Below are positions 9,194-16,648 of a DNA stretch of 64,000 nt, one piece after another (the stretch's first letter is position 1; the number at the start of each line of letters is the position of its first letter). The stretch lies in the NCBI GenBank assembly GCA_017470505.1, contig JAFUYO010000013.1:1-64000 (forward strand), given 5' to 3'. The DNA comes from Butyrivibrio sp. (GTDB lineage: Bacteria > Bacillota > Clostridia > Lachnospirales > Lachnospiraceae). Under the pieces are notes generated by a model. The model made no database searches. It worked only from the letters and a program-made list of their open reading frames with translations, and had not been told where the DNA came from. The position numbers were made by a program, and so were the translations under genes.

Positions 9194-9228
9194 AAAAATG
9201 GTGCGGGAGCAATGAGTGCGCCCGCACC
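9194..9228 (-). terminator. Intercistronic hairpin / attenuator after the binding-protein gene
   Basis: Minus strand GGTGCGGG/CCCGCACC stem (9200-9228) followed by ATTTTT, between the lipoprotein gene and the ATPase gene. Such hairpins usually allow more binding-protein message than transporter message in ABC operons. Seen as sequence; effect inferred. Confidence 0.7.
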
Positions 9229-9247
9229 GCATTTGTTACATTATAAA

Positions 9248-10378
9248 TTACTTGAGTGAATCAAGAACTGACTGTGCGTTGTCAGCTGTAACCTTTACGT
9301 AATCACAACCGATGTAGTAGTCATTGCCTGCACCTGTTACAAAGTTGATAGCTGCATCAGCTGCACCGTGTGACTGAGCGATGTGATCGTTAAATACTGT
9401 ACCTGTCATTGTTCCTGCAAGTACGTCCTCAAGAGCCTCTGTAAGAGCGTCAACACCTACAAGATAGATGTCCTCGTTAACCTTGCGGCCTGCTGCATCG
9501 ATTGACTGAAGAGCACCAAGAGCCATAGCGTCGTTGTTGCAGAATACTACTTCTGTCTCAGGATGAGCTGAAAGTGAGTTAGCAACGAGCTGCTGAGCTG
9601 TAGCCTGATCCCAGTTACCAACCTGATCATCGAGCTCATCAACTTCCCAGCCTGCATCTACAAGAGCCTTAACTGAGAACTCTGTACGATACTGAGCATC
9701 AACGTTCTCAGGGTCACCCTCGATCATGATGTACTGGATCTTGCCATCGCCGTTTAAGTCAACCTTCTCCTGGCCAAGGTCTACAAGGATCTCACCCTGC
9801 ATTGTTCCTGACTGACGAGCGTCACATCCAACGTATGTTACGTTCCAGCCATTCTCGCTCCATCTTGCTTCCTCGTCAGCATCGGGCTCACGGTTGATGT
9901 AAACAAGAGGGATATCTGCGCCAACTACCTTATCTGTGATAGAAGCAGCTGAAGATGAGTTAACAGGATTGATGATAAGAACATCAACACCCTGTGTGAT
10001 GAAGTTGTCGATCTGACCTGTCTGTGTAGCCTGGTCGTTAGCACCATCAACGATTGTGATGTTATCCTTGGAGAATCCCTGTGATACAAGGTAGTTCTCA
10101 AGCTCTGTTCTGAAGAGTGTCATGAAGTTATCAGCGAACTGATAGATACATACACCAACCTTCTTGTCAGCGAGATCAGCGTTACCTGCTGTCTCTGCAA
10201 CTGCCTCAGCTGTCTCTGCTGCTGTGTCTGCTACTGCCTCAGCTGTCTGTGTTGCTGTGTCAGCTGTCTCAGCAGGAGCTGCTGTCTCTGCTGCGGGTGC
10301 TGAGCTGCTGCCGCATCCTGCAAGCATAGCCATTGTCATTGCAGAAACTGTTAAAAGACTTACCAATTTCTTTTTCAT
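9248..10378 (-). CDS. Sugar ABC transporter substrate-binding lipoprotein, MglB-like
   Basis: A 376-aa lipoprotein with lipobox LAGC (Cys22). An Ala/Glu/Thr-rich linker (about 23-68) precedes a Peripla_BP_4 domain of the glucose/galactose-binding type: VGVCIYQFADNFMTLFRTELE, VYINREPDADEEARW, YVGCDARQSGTMQGEI, and a DLNGDGKIQYIMIEGDP stretch resembling the calcium-binding loop of GGBP. FCNNDAMALGALQSID is in the hinge/ligand region. A strong AAGGAGG precedes ATG 10378. First gene of the operon; its closest relative here is the second copy at 487-1560. Confidence 0.94.
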   Translation of the reverse strand: MKKKLVSLLTVSAMTMAMLAGCGSSSAPAAETAAPAETADTATQTAEAVADTAAETAEAVAETAGNADLADKKVGVCIYQFADNFMTLFRTELENYLVSQGFSKDNITIVDGANDQATQTGQIDNFITQGVDVLIINPVNSSSAASITDKVVGADIPLVYINREPDADEEARWSENGWNVTYVGCDARQSGTMQGEILVDLGQEKVDLNGDGKIQYIMIEGDPENVDAQYRTEFSVKALVDAGWEVDELDDQVGNWDQATAQQLVANSLSAHPETEVVFCNNDAMALGALQSIDAAGRKVNEDIYLVGVDALTEALEDVLAGTMTGTVFNDHIAQSHGAADAAINFVTGAGNDYYIGCDYVKVTADNAQSVLDSLK

Positions 10379-10519
10379 TACTAATTCCTCCTTAAAAATA
10401 TGTTAACAATTTGTTTACAATGGCAATTGTAGCAAAGCCTTTTGTGCAAAAACATAGAGAATTCTTCTTTTTTTCTTAGAAATCCTTTGGTATTTTTCTA
10501 TCAATCATCAATTTTGCAC

Positions 10520-10582
10520 AAAAAAAGACACTCCGGGTTGTGAGTTTCTGACTATAAAATCGTTCTCATCAATCGGAGTGTC
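10520..10582 (-). terminator. Intrinsic terminator after 10657-11127
   Basis: Minus strand stem GACACTCCG/CGGAGTGTC (10527-10582), with an inner ATGAG/CTCAC pairing, followed by seven T. It separates the exported-protein operon from the sugar operon. The remaining stretch up to 10378 must hold the sugar operon promoter. A TACAAT (minus strand, 10426-10431) is the best -10 candidate, with no convincing -35. Confidence 0.8.
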
Positions 10583-10656
10583 GTCATTTTGTATGTATTG
10601 CCATACAGGGGGATTCTTTCGTATAAAACTTTTTTGGGGACCGGAGGCCGGATGCG

Positions 10657-11127
10657 CTATTCCTCCACAGCTGTGCTGCCGTCTGCGTAGGTTATCACCC
10701 AGTAGCCCTTTCCGGTGCCGCAGTCCTCGTGATATTCCTTGTTTATAACGAGAGTTTTTTCTTCACCGTCTGTACTTTTTTCATTCACATATTGTTCATT
10801 TTTGTCGTAGGTGTATTCATATTTTTTGGACAAAAGAGATTCATCTGCAGGCTCTGTACTCTCCTCATTCAGAGCAGTCGTGTCTGAAGAATCATCACTT
10901 TTAATATCTGCTGCATCTGTGGTCACGGCTGTCACAGGCAGCGTCGCATCCGAAGTACTATCAGCCTGCCTCGGCGCTGCGACGGGGATCTTTTCATCCG
11001 GCCCCCCGACAGCTGCTTCCAGCATTCCCCTGTATGCAGGAACCGCAGCGTACATCACGATATTAAAAACAAAGATAGAAAATATTGTTCCCGATAAAAT
11101 AAATATTAGTGACAGTCCTCTCCTCAT
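10657..11127 (-). CDS. Short membrane-anchored or exported protein, unknown
   Basis: A 156-aa protein. GGGGGAGAAGGAA precedes ATG 11127. An N-terminal hydrophobic helix (about residues 5-30) acts as signal or anchor. A Thr/Ser/Asp-rich linker (45-100) follows, then a C-terminal part with GKGYWVITYADGSTAVEE. I do not recognise a family. It lies 21 bases after the transglutaminase-like gene and is probably co-transcribed with it. Confidence 0.72.
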   Translation of the reverse strand: MRRGLSLIFILSGTIFSIFVFNIVMYAAVPAYRGMLEAAVGGPDEKIPVAAPRQADSTSDATLPVTAVTTDAADIKSDDSSDTTALNEESTEPADESLLSKKYEYTYDKNEQYVNEKSTDGEEKTLVINKEYHEDCGTGKGYWVITYADGSTAVEE

Positions 11128-11148
11128 TTTCCTTCTCCCCCTGAAACA

Positions 11149-12159
11149 TCAGTAATTCACAGGATAGCTCTTTTCTTTGATGATGGGTCCTGCGGGATAG
11201 CTGTCATAAGTCTGCTTGTAGTAGCCGCCTCCCTTGGCTCTCTGCATCTCCGCGTCAAAAATGTACCACTTCCTGCCTATCTTAACCTCGGTCCATGCGT
11301 GAGGTGTTCTGCCGCCGAGAGCCGATGTGACCGTCCCCGTGCAGACCATCGCGTCGTACCCGAGTCCCTTTGCGATGTAGCCGAAGGCTGCTGCGTATCC
11401 GTAACAGTTGCCCTTTCTCGTCTGAAGTGTGTTATATGCGTATGAGGTTATCCAGTCACCTGATGGAACTTCCTCGCTCCTCTCATAGACAATACTGTTT
11501 GAGAGCTGATAAAAAGCGCTCTCAAGCTGCTCAGCCTGCTTCATAGTCATCGTCGTCGAAACGCCCACGATATCTGCAGCCATAGCCATAACGCCCGGCG
11601 TGGGAGTAACTATATCACCTGACTCTGTCATCCACATAATACTTCCGCCCGTGTGAATGAAGTGAGCTCCGGGAATGTCCCACTCGTTGTAGTTGGTCGA
11701 CTGGTTGTTCTCAACTGCTGCCCTTATCTCGCTCTTGAGCTTGTCGGGAAGGCCGCGCAGCGCCGTCTCTCCTATCTCGGTAACAGTGCTCGGAATATAT
11801 GCCGCCTGAAGTGCCGGTGGGAAACATATGAGCTCAGTCTGGAACTTGTCGTACAGGCATCCGCTGTAGGATGAATAGAACTTGTTGTTCTCACTTACCG
11901 TGATGCACTGCAGGTGCTTGAGCGCCCTGAAAGCGTTTGGCATGATCTCGTAGACATCGCTGCCGATATGTATCGTCGTGATGTTGTAGTCCTTAAAGCT
12001 GGTGGACGATAACGTGACATAGTCTTTAGCTTCGCTCTTAATAGAAAAGCCAAGCAGCATCGCCATGATAAGTAGCGCTGACAGTAATCTGGCGCCTGTC
12101 ATTCTTATCTTATTGTTTTTTAGATTTTGCATATTATTAGCAGTCAATCTTTTCCCCAT
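11149..12159 (-). CDS. Exported protein with BspA-type repeat and transglutaminase-like domain
   Basis: A 336-aa protein. A signal-type hydrophobic helix lies at about residues 22-40. Residues about 60-140 look like a BspA/LRR_5 fragment (EIMPNAFRALKHLQCITVSENNKFYSSYSGCLYD). The C-terminal half is a transglutaminase-like fold with the complete triad: Cys252 in GNCYGYAAAF, His287 in HAWTEV and Asp302 in IFDAEM. The family includes peptidoglycan-associated and surface cross-linking or protease-like enzymes. No clear ribosome binding site precedes ATG 12159, so the start could be M10 or M20. Just downstream of a related protein that lacks the nucleophile. Confidence 0.85.
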   Translation of the reverse strand: MGKRLTANNMQNLKNNKIRMTGARLLSALLIMAMLLGFSIKSEAKDYVTLSSTSFKDYNITTIHIGSDVYEIMPNAFRALKHLQCITVSENNKFYSSYSGCLYDKFQTELICFPPALQAAYIPSTVTEIGETALRGLPDKLKSEIRAAVENNQSTNYNEWDIPGAHFIHTGGSIMWMTESGDIVTPTPGVMAMAADIVGVSTTMTMKQAEQLESAFYQLSNSIVYERSEEVPSGDWITSYAYNTLQTRKGNCYGYAAAFGYIAKGLGYDAMVCTGTVTSALGGRTPHAWTEVKIGRKWYIFDAEMQRAKGGGYYKQTYDSYPAGPIIKEKSYPVNY

Positions 12160-12194
12160 GAAATCTGAATCAAAAATATTTATCAGTTATCCGA

Positions 12195-13352
12195 TCAAGG
12201 ATTTGCATTTGCCCATGAAGGATCCGGATAATCCTGTGCATTCTGCCCTGCCATTGGATCTTTGTTATTTGTCGGATCGGATGAAATCGTGTCCGGTCCG
12301 CCGTCAATATATTTAGGTCTCGTATTGATTATGTCGCTCTCAAATGCATACGGATAATATGTCTGAAAGTCAACTTTTTTGCCGCCCCAGTTGGGATGCT
12401 TGCCGTATCCCGCCCACGCTTCTATCGGGTCCGCGTATGCCTCGTGGTTATCGCACACTACCTGACACCACTGATCATTCCAGGTATTTGCATTTACATG
12501 AACCCACTTAAAGGGAGGATAGGTCTCTTTTAATCCGTTCTGGTAATCTGCGTACCAAAGCTGATCCAGGTAATCTATTATGAGTCCCAGCGCTCTTGTT
12601 GCTCCGGCCGATGTAAATCTGTGTGCTATGAACACGCCGTAGGATGTCCTGTAAATCTTGTCGTTTGAACTCTGCACATCAGCCTGAGTCATCTCCCAGC
12701 CTGCATTGCAATAACCGTTAACAATACCTGTTGCATAGGCCAGCATCTGAATCTGGCTCCCGTCTCCCAGAGTATTGACATGGTCATATACATGCCTTGC
12801 GAGCTGAAGTGCAACGCTTCTTGCCTCGTTCTCCTGTCTCCTGTTCATACCGCCGTTAGAGTGGTATTCATCGGGGATGACTGTCATTCCGTTCTGCTGC
12901 TTTTTTGTCTTCTGATAAGATGGAACAACATATTCAAATTTGCTCCTTGACACTCTTGCAGTCGGGTCAAGTATTGTATTTGCAACCCTGTGTTCCTTCG
13001 GATACCCAAGCGTTTGGAAATGGTCCCACAGCTTGTAAGGATCTGCGCCATATGCAGCACGCAGATCTGAATAGTTCAGGAAATAGCAAAGCGCGTTAAA
13101 CTGCACTGTCTGACCGTTTGCCAGTTTTAAAGTCTTGTTAAAATTGTCCAGAGCATTCATGGTATCTTCATCGATCTGAACTGAACCGGTAGGAGTTGTC
13201 GGCGTGGGAGTAGTTCCTCCCGGTGTAACCGATGGATATGTCGGATTTGCTGCATACGCAGTACACGGCATAACAAGAAACAGACTTAAGATAAGTGCAG
13301 CTGTCCCCACTGCTGCCCTGACAGTTTTTTTCAAGAAAGTTTTGCGAATCAT
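12195..13352 (-). CDS. Exported transglutaminase-like protein with apparent Cys-to-Ser replacement
   Basis: A 385-aa secreted protein. The start is the ATG at 13352, preceded by GGAGG at 8 bases; the open frame extends further upstream but without such a site. The signal peptide ends near TAYAANP (about residue 35), then a Pro/Thr-rich linker. The C-terminal half resembles a transglutaminase-like domain: YGVFIAHRFTSAGATRALGLIIDYL, WVHVNANTWNDQWCQVV and the Asp-containing EAYADPIEAWAGYG. At the usual nucleophile position (CAG in relatives, by my recall) this protein reads SAG (Ser248). It may be a non-catalytic binder. Fold assignment is by eye. Confidence 0.75.
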   Translation of the reverse strand: MIRKTFLKKTVRAAVGTAALILSLFLVMPCTAYAANPTYPSVTPGGTTPTPTTPTGSVQIDEDTMNALDNFNKTLKLANGQTVQFNALCYFLNYSDLRAAYGADPYKLWDHFQTLGYPKEHRVANTILDPTARVSRSKFEYVVPSYQKTKKQQNGMTVIPDEYHSNGGMNRRQENEARSVALQLARHVYDHVNTLGDGSQIQMLAYATGIVNGYCNAGWEMTQADVQSSNDKIYRTSYGVFIAHRFTSAGATRALGLIIDYLDQLWYADYQNGLKETYPPFKWVHVNANTWNDQWCQVVCDNHEAYADPIEAWAGYGKHPNWGGKKVDFQTYYPYAFESDIINTRPKYIDGGPDTISSDPTNNKDPMAGQNAQDYPDPSWANANP

Positions 13353-13372
13353 TTCATTACCTCCGTCCATGT

Positions 13373-13392
13373 TCCTAAGGAATTCCTTAGGA
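13373..13392. repeat. Perfect 20-bp palindrome, GTCCTAAGGAAT leader family
   Basis: TCCTAAGGAATTCCTTAGGA lies 21 bases upstream of the start at 13352. On the minus strand it reads GTCCTAAGGAAT like the leader hairpins at 19630-19667 and 30133-30170. It could be an RNA hairpin or an operator. Confidence 0.6.
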
Positions 13393-13452
13393 CGGTTCAC
13401 TTTTTTCAGAATGTGCTTTACACCATCCATGGCTATTTCTGAAAATGTACGC

Positions 13453-13500
13453 AAAAAAAGCCCACAAGATTTTTCATACAATAATCTTATCGGCTTTTTT
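13453..13500. terminator. Bidirectional-looking terminator
   Basis: AAAAAAGCC ... GGCTTTTTT with inner AAGATT/AATCTT pairing, giving T runs on both strands. It ends the radA-PrsW transcript (minus strand). Confidence 0.8.
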
Positions 13501-13579
13501 TATAAATAATTAACACTATTTTTTGTAATTTTTAAAATTTTCCCGAGTTAAACCCGGCTATCAGATCGCTGTCACGCTG

Positions 13580-14308
13580 TCAGCTGATTGGTCTGTCCGC
13601 CCTGGATGTTTTCCCGATGAGGATGAAAGAAACCGTAAACATGATCAGCACAAATACAATAAAGTAGCCGTTTCCCTCCTGCGTATTCATCGTGGCGATG
13701 TAGTCGTAGGCGCCGTGCAAAAGAGCCGGTACTAGAACCGCAAATATTCTCATGATCTTGGAAGGTGCGATCTCGCCCCTGTAGTCAAGCCTCTTTGCGA
13801 TCCCGTAAAAGATTCCCATGAACACGCCAAAGCATGCGTGGCCCGGAATTGCAGTGACAGCGCGGACAATTGCGGTTCCGAAGCCGTACATCATAACATA
13901 GCTGATGTTCTCCCACAGGGCAAATCCCAAAGAGACAAACACCGCGTAGACAACACCGTCATACTGGCAGTTAAACTCCGGGTTCCTCCAGGTCTGCTTT
14001 TTCATGAAAAGATACTTGGAACTCTCCTCAGCAAATGCCACTATTCCAAAATAGAGGATTATGTTGTAGAGAGGCGATCTGACAGAGACCGTCATATCCA
14101 GTATCGCAGAGAGCACGCGCTCCTCAACAAGAGCCAGTAGAGCCGACAAAACGCCCGCCCTTATAAGATTCCATAGCATATACGGGCTCTCCTTCTCAAG
14201 CTTGTCGGACCTGTAGACTTTTATCATCAGGAAAACTGCCGGAATTACGGCAGCAGCTATCAGTACTCCGTTATAAACAAGATATGGTGCAACCAGAAAA
14301 TAAAACAT
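13580..14308 (-). CDS. PrsW-family intramembrane protease
   Basis: A 242-aa protein with about seven or eight hydrophobic helices. The family motifs are present: FAEESSKYL (the EExxK signature), FVSLGFALWENISY, IPGHACFGVFMG and the late HGAYDY. The PrsW/RsiW site-1 protease group cleaves membrane proteins such as anti-sigma factors. No anti-sigma gene is adjacent, so the target is unknown. GGGAGG precedes ATG 14308; 16 bases after radA. Confidence 0.88.
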   Translation of the reverse strand: MFYFLVAPYLVYNGVLIAAAVIPAVFLMIKVYRSDKLEKESPYMLWNLIRAGVLSALLALVEERVLSAILDMTVSVRSPLYNIILYFGIVAFAEESSKYLFMKKQTWRNPEFNCQYDGVVYAVFVSLGFALWENISYVMMYGFGTAIVRAVTAIPGHACFGVFMGIFYGIAKRLDYRGEIAPSKIMRIFAVLVPALLHGAYDYIATMNTQEGNGYFIVFVLIMFTVSFILIGKTSRADRPIS

Positions 14309-14324
14309 GTCTAAACCTCCCTAT

Positions 14325-15710
14325 CTATATCAGTTTCATGGCGTCTGAGACGGATGATACTCCGATTATCTCAATGTCGGGGCAGCTCTTTTTGAGCTTA
14401 TTTTCCAATGCCTTGGGAACAATGCAGGTGGAAAAACCGAGCTTTTTGGCCTCCGTGACTCTTGCCTCACCCATGGCAACGCTCCTGACTTCGCCGGATA
14501 GTCCCACCTCACCGAAGGCGATAAGCTTGTCATTAATGGGCTTGTTCTTGAAGCTTGAGATGAGTGCAAGGCAGATGCCAAGATCGAGCGAGGGCTCTGC
14601 TATCCTCATGCCTCCCGCGAGGTTGACATAGGCATCATAGTCCCCCATCTGAAGCCCTATCCTCTTCTCGAGAACTGCCATCAGAAGGTTCACCCTGTTG
14701 TAATCGGTGCCGTTTGCCTGCCTCCTCGGAAAGCCGAAGTTCGTCCTGCACACAAGGGCCTGGACCTCTATGAGGATGGGTCGTGTCCCCTCAACAGAGC
14801 AGGTCACAACAGAGCCGCTGGCCCCCTCGGGCCGTCCGTCCAGGAGAAACTCCGAAGGGTTTGTCACCTCGACAAGCCCCTTTTCCTGCATCTCAAAGAC
14901 GCCTATCTCGTTGGTCGACCCGAATCTGTTCTTGACGCCGCGCAGTATCCTGTAGGATGCGTGGCGGTCGCCCTCAAAATACAGGACAGTGTCCACCATG
15001 TGTTCAAGGACCCTGGGACCTGCCACCTGTCCCTCCTTGGTCACATGCCCGACTATGAAGATCGAGATGTTCATGCTCTTGGCAATCCGCAACAGCATCG
15101 AGGTCGACTCCCTCACCTGGGAGACACTTCCGGGCGCAGATGACACTGCCTCGTTGTACATGGTCTGTATAGAATCAATGATGACAACCTGCGGCCTGAT
15201 CCTGCAGGCCACATCCTCGATTGTGCCGAGGTTGGTCTCACACATGAATTTGAGTTTTTCGTTGAAGCTACCAAGTCTGTTTGCGCGAAGCTTAATCTGC
15301 TGAAGCGACTCCTCTCCCGAAATATACAAAACATCCAGGTTATCGCCCGAGAGATTCCCCGCCACCTGCAAAAGAATTGTCGACTTACCTATACCCGGGT
15401 CTCCTCCCACAAGAATAAGTGAGCCCTTTACAAGTCCTCCGCCGAGAACCCTGTTGAGTTCTCCTATGTGGGTGTCATACCTCTCCTCAGAGTTCATCTC
15501 TATTTCAGAGAGCGTCTTGGGCGCTGTAAAAGAGCTGCCTGCTCCGCCCTGCCCTGTTTGCGGGATTCCCTTCACCGCCTTGGCGACCGGTTTAACCGTC
15601 TCCTCGACAAAAGAGTTCCACTCCCTGCATCCCGGGCACTGCCCCATCCACTTCGAGGATTCATACCCGCAGCTCTGACAGAAGAAAACCGTCCTGATCT
15701 TAGTTGCCAT
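14325..15710 (-). CDS. radA: DNA repair/recombination protein RadA (Sms)
   Basis: A 461-aa cytoplasmic protein of the family's usual length. The zinc finger is C11-x2-C14...C25-x2-C28. The RecA-like core has Walker A GGDPGIGKST (about residue 100) and the RadA-specific KNRFGSTNEIG. A C-terminal Lon-type domain follows (NLAGGMRIAEPSLDLGI). It remodels recombination intermediates during branch migration. GGAG stands 8 bases before ATG 15710. Confidence 0.97.
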   Translation of the reverse strand: MATKIRTVFFCQSCGYESSKWMGQCPGCREWNSFVEETVKPVAKAVKGIPQTGQGGAGSSFTAPKTLSEIEMNSEERYDTHIGELNRVLGGGLVKGSLILVGGDPGIGKSTILLQVAGNLSGDNLDVLYISGEESLQQIKLRANRLGSFNEKLKFMCETNLGTIEDVACRIRPQVVIIDSIQTMYNEAVSSAPGSVSQVRESTSMLLRIAKSMNISIFIVGHVTKEGQVAGPRVLEHMVDTVLYFEGDRHASYRILRGVKNRFGSTNEIGVFEMQEKGLVEVTNPSEFLLDGRPEGASGSVVTCSVEGTRPILIEVQALVCRTNFGFPRRQANGTDYNRVNLLMAVLEKRIGLQMGDYDAYVNLAGGMRIAEPSLDLGICLALISSFKNKPINDKLIAFGEVGLSGEVRSVAMGEARVTEAKKLGFSTCIVPKALENKLKKSCPDIEIIGVSSVSDAMKLI

Positions 15711-15742
15711 TCCTTTGTCTCCATTTTGATATTGTTCTTATA

Positions 15743-15785
15743 GTTACAGTTCAGGTGTCAGCCGGACTGACACCCGAATTGTAGC
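15743..15785. repeat. Short inverted-repeat element with GTTACAGTTCAG end
   Basis: A 43-bp dyad: GTTACAGTTCAGGTGTCAG, a 5-base loop, then CTGACACCCGAATTGTAGC. It lies just upstream of radA and shares its end sequence with the larger elements at 286, 1588 and 36011. Confidence 0.6.
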
Positions 15786-15876
15786 TTAACTCTAAACAGT
15801 ATAGCAAAAATAAGAAAAATTTTATATATGATTGCGCGGCAGTAGGATATAATTAAATTGTGGTATTAACTAATCA

Positions 15877-16038
15877 TTTTAGGAACTGTAGCAGAATTAA
15901 CTGAACATTTTACGCAGAATGATTTTTCAAAGGCAAGGAAGAAAACGCAGACAATGCGGGCATTGTTAAGGCTCTTGACGCAGCATTTGCGAAATCAGGC
16001 AAGTAAAATGTTCAAGTTATTTCGCTACAGTTCCTTAA
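15877..16038. repeat. 162-bp element with about 38-bp imperfect terminal inverted repeats
   Basis: The left arm (TTTAGGAACTGTAGC... to about 15915) is nearly the reverse complement of the right arm (about 16000-16038, ending GCTACAGTTCCTTAA). The core reads like the 3' end of a gene: one plus-strand frame gives GKEENADNAGIVKALDAAFA then KSGK and a stop, with no start. It lies in the leader of the gene at 16057. A TATAAT at 15848-15853 may be that gene's -10. The rest of 15711-15876 holds only the 15743 dyad and AT-rich DNA. Confidence 0.6.
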
Positions 16039-16056
16039 CAACTTAGGAGGGGTACT

Positions 16057-16467
16057 ATGGCTGTCGTAGAACAGTTGATCCGCGCTGAGAGCGATGGTAG
16101 CATCAGCTTCGGTAATTACGAGCTTCCCGAAAAAAAGAAGCTGGAGAATTTTGAGCACAACGGCAATCTCTTGAAGGTCAAGACCTACAAGGATATCACC
16201 AAGCTTGAGAGCAATGAGAATTTTGTTTATGAGTCCGTTCCGGGAACTGCTGTCACTTCTTTCAGAGAGACAGAGGACGGAGTGGAGTTTAACGTAGAGG
16301 GCGCAAACGACGCCCAGATCACGCTGGGTCTTTTGGAGAACACCGAGTACAGCGTGTTTGTAAACGGAAGCAGCATCGGCAAGATGAGCACAAACCTCGG
16401 AGGTAAACTTAACCTCAGCGTAGAGCTCTCCGGCGAGGGTCCGATTGCAGTCAAGGTTACGAAGTAA
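16057..16467 (+). CDS. Conserved small protein ('endosialidase-like' hypothetical)
   Basis: A 136-aa soluble protein, start ATG 16057 with GGAGG at 8 bases. No signal peptide or TM segment. The N-terminal half is charged (SISFGNYELPEKKKLENFEHNGNLLKVKTYKDITKLE) and the C-terminal half is beta-rich (NTEYSVFVNGSSIGKMSTNLGGKLNLSVEL). From memory, very similar short proteins are widespread in Lachnospiraceae and are often labelled endosialidase without experimental support; I would not assign that activity. Single gene, opposite in strand to its neighbours. Confidence 0.85.
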   Translation: MAVVEQLIRAESDGSISFGNYELPEKKKLENFEHNGNLLKVKTYKDITKLESNENFVYESVPGTAVTSFRETEDGVEFNVEGANDAQITLGLLENTEYSVFVNGSSIGKMSTNLGGKLNLSVELSGEGPIAVKVTK

Positions 16468-16480
16468 ATTTCTGCTGCAT

Positions 16481-16641
16481 TTTTCATTATACGGTCGTGT
16501 AAAAAATTTTTTGACCCCTGAAATGAATTTTCAGGGGTCAAATTTTATTTAAAAATCCTAATAGTGAAAAACGATACTCTGAACACACCTTTTAGAGGGC
16601 AAAAAGGGTCAAAGTTTCAAAAAAACTCTAAATAGTGAAAA
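16481..16641. repeat. Bipartite 71-bp motif array, locus 1
   Basis: Plus-strand motifs GGGTCAAA (16535 and 16606, 71 apart) and TAGTGAAAA (16562 and 16633, 71 apart) alternate with fixed distances of 27 and 44 bases; the bases between vary. A mirrored weaker copy (minus strand GGGTC at 16517, TAATGAAAA at 16489) points the other way. The same layout recurs at 34434-34635. Confidence 0.75.
16510..16542. terminator. Bidirectional terminator at the centre of the motif array
   Basis: TTTGACCCCTGAAA and TTTCAGGGGTCAAA form a 14-bp perfect stem with T-rich flanks on both strands, between the convergent gene at 16057 and clpC. It also forms the mirror point of the motif array. Confidence 0.8.
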
Positions 16642-16648
16642 AACCGCT

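Noticed and set aside
16481..16641. CRISPR array or iterons of a plasmid origin
   Set aside because: Two short motifs per unit, mirrored halves, two loci; no rep gene or spacer-like content.
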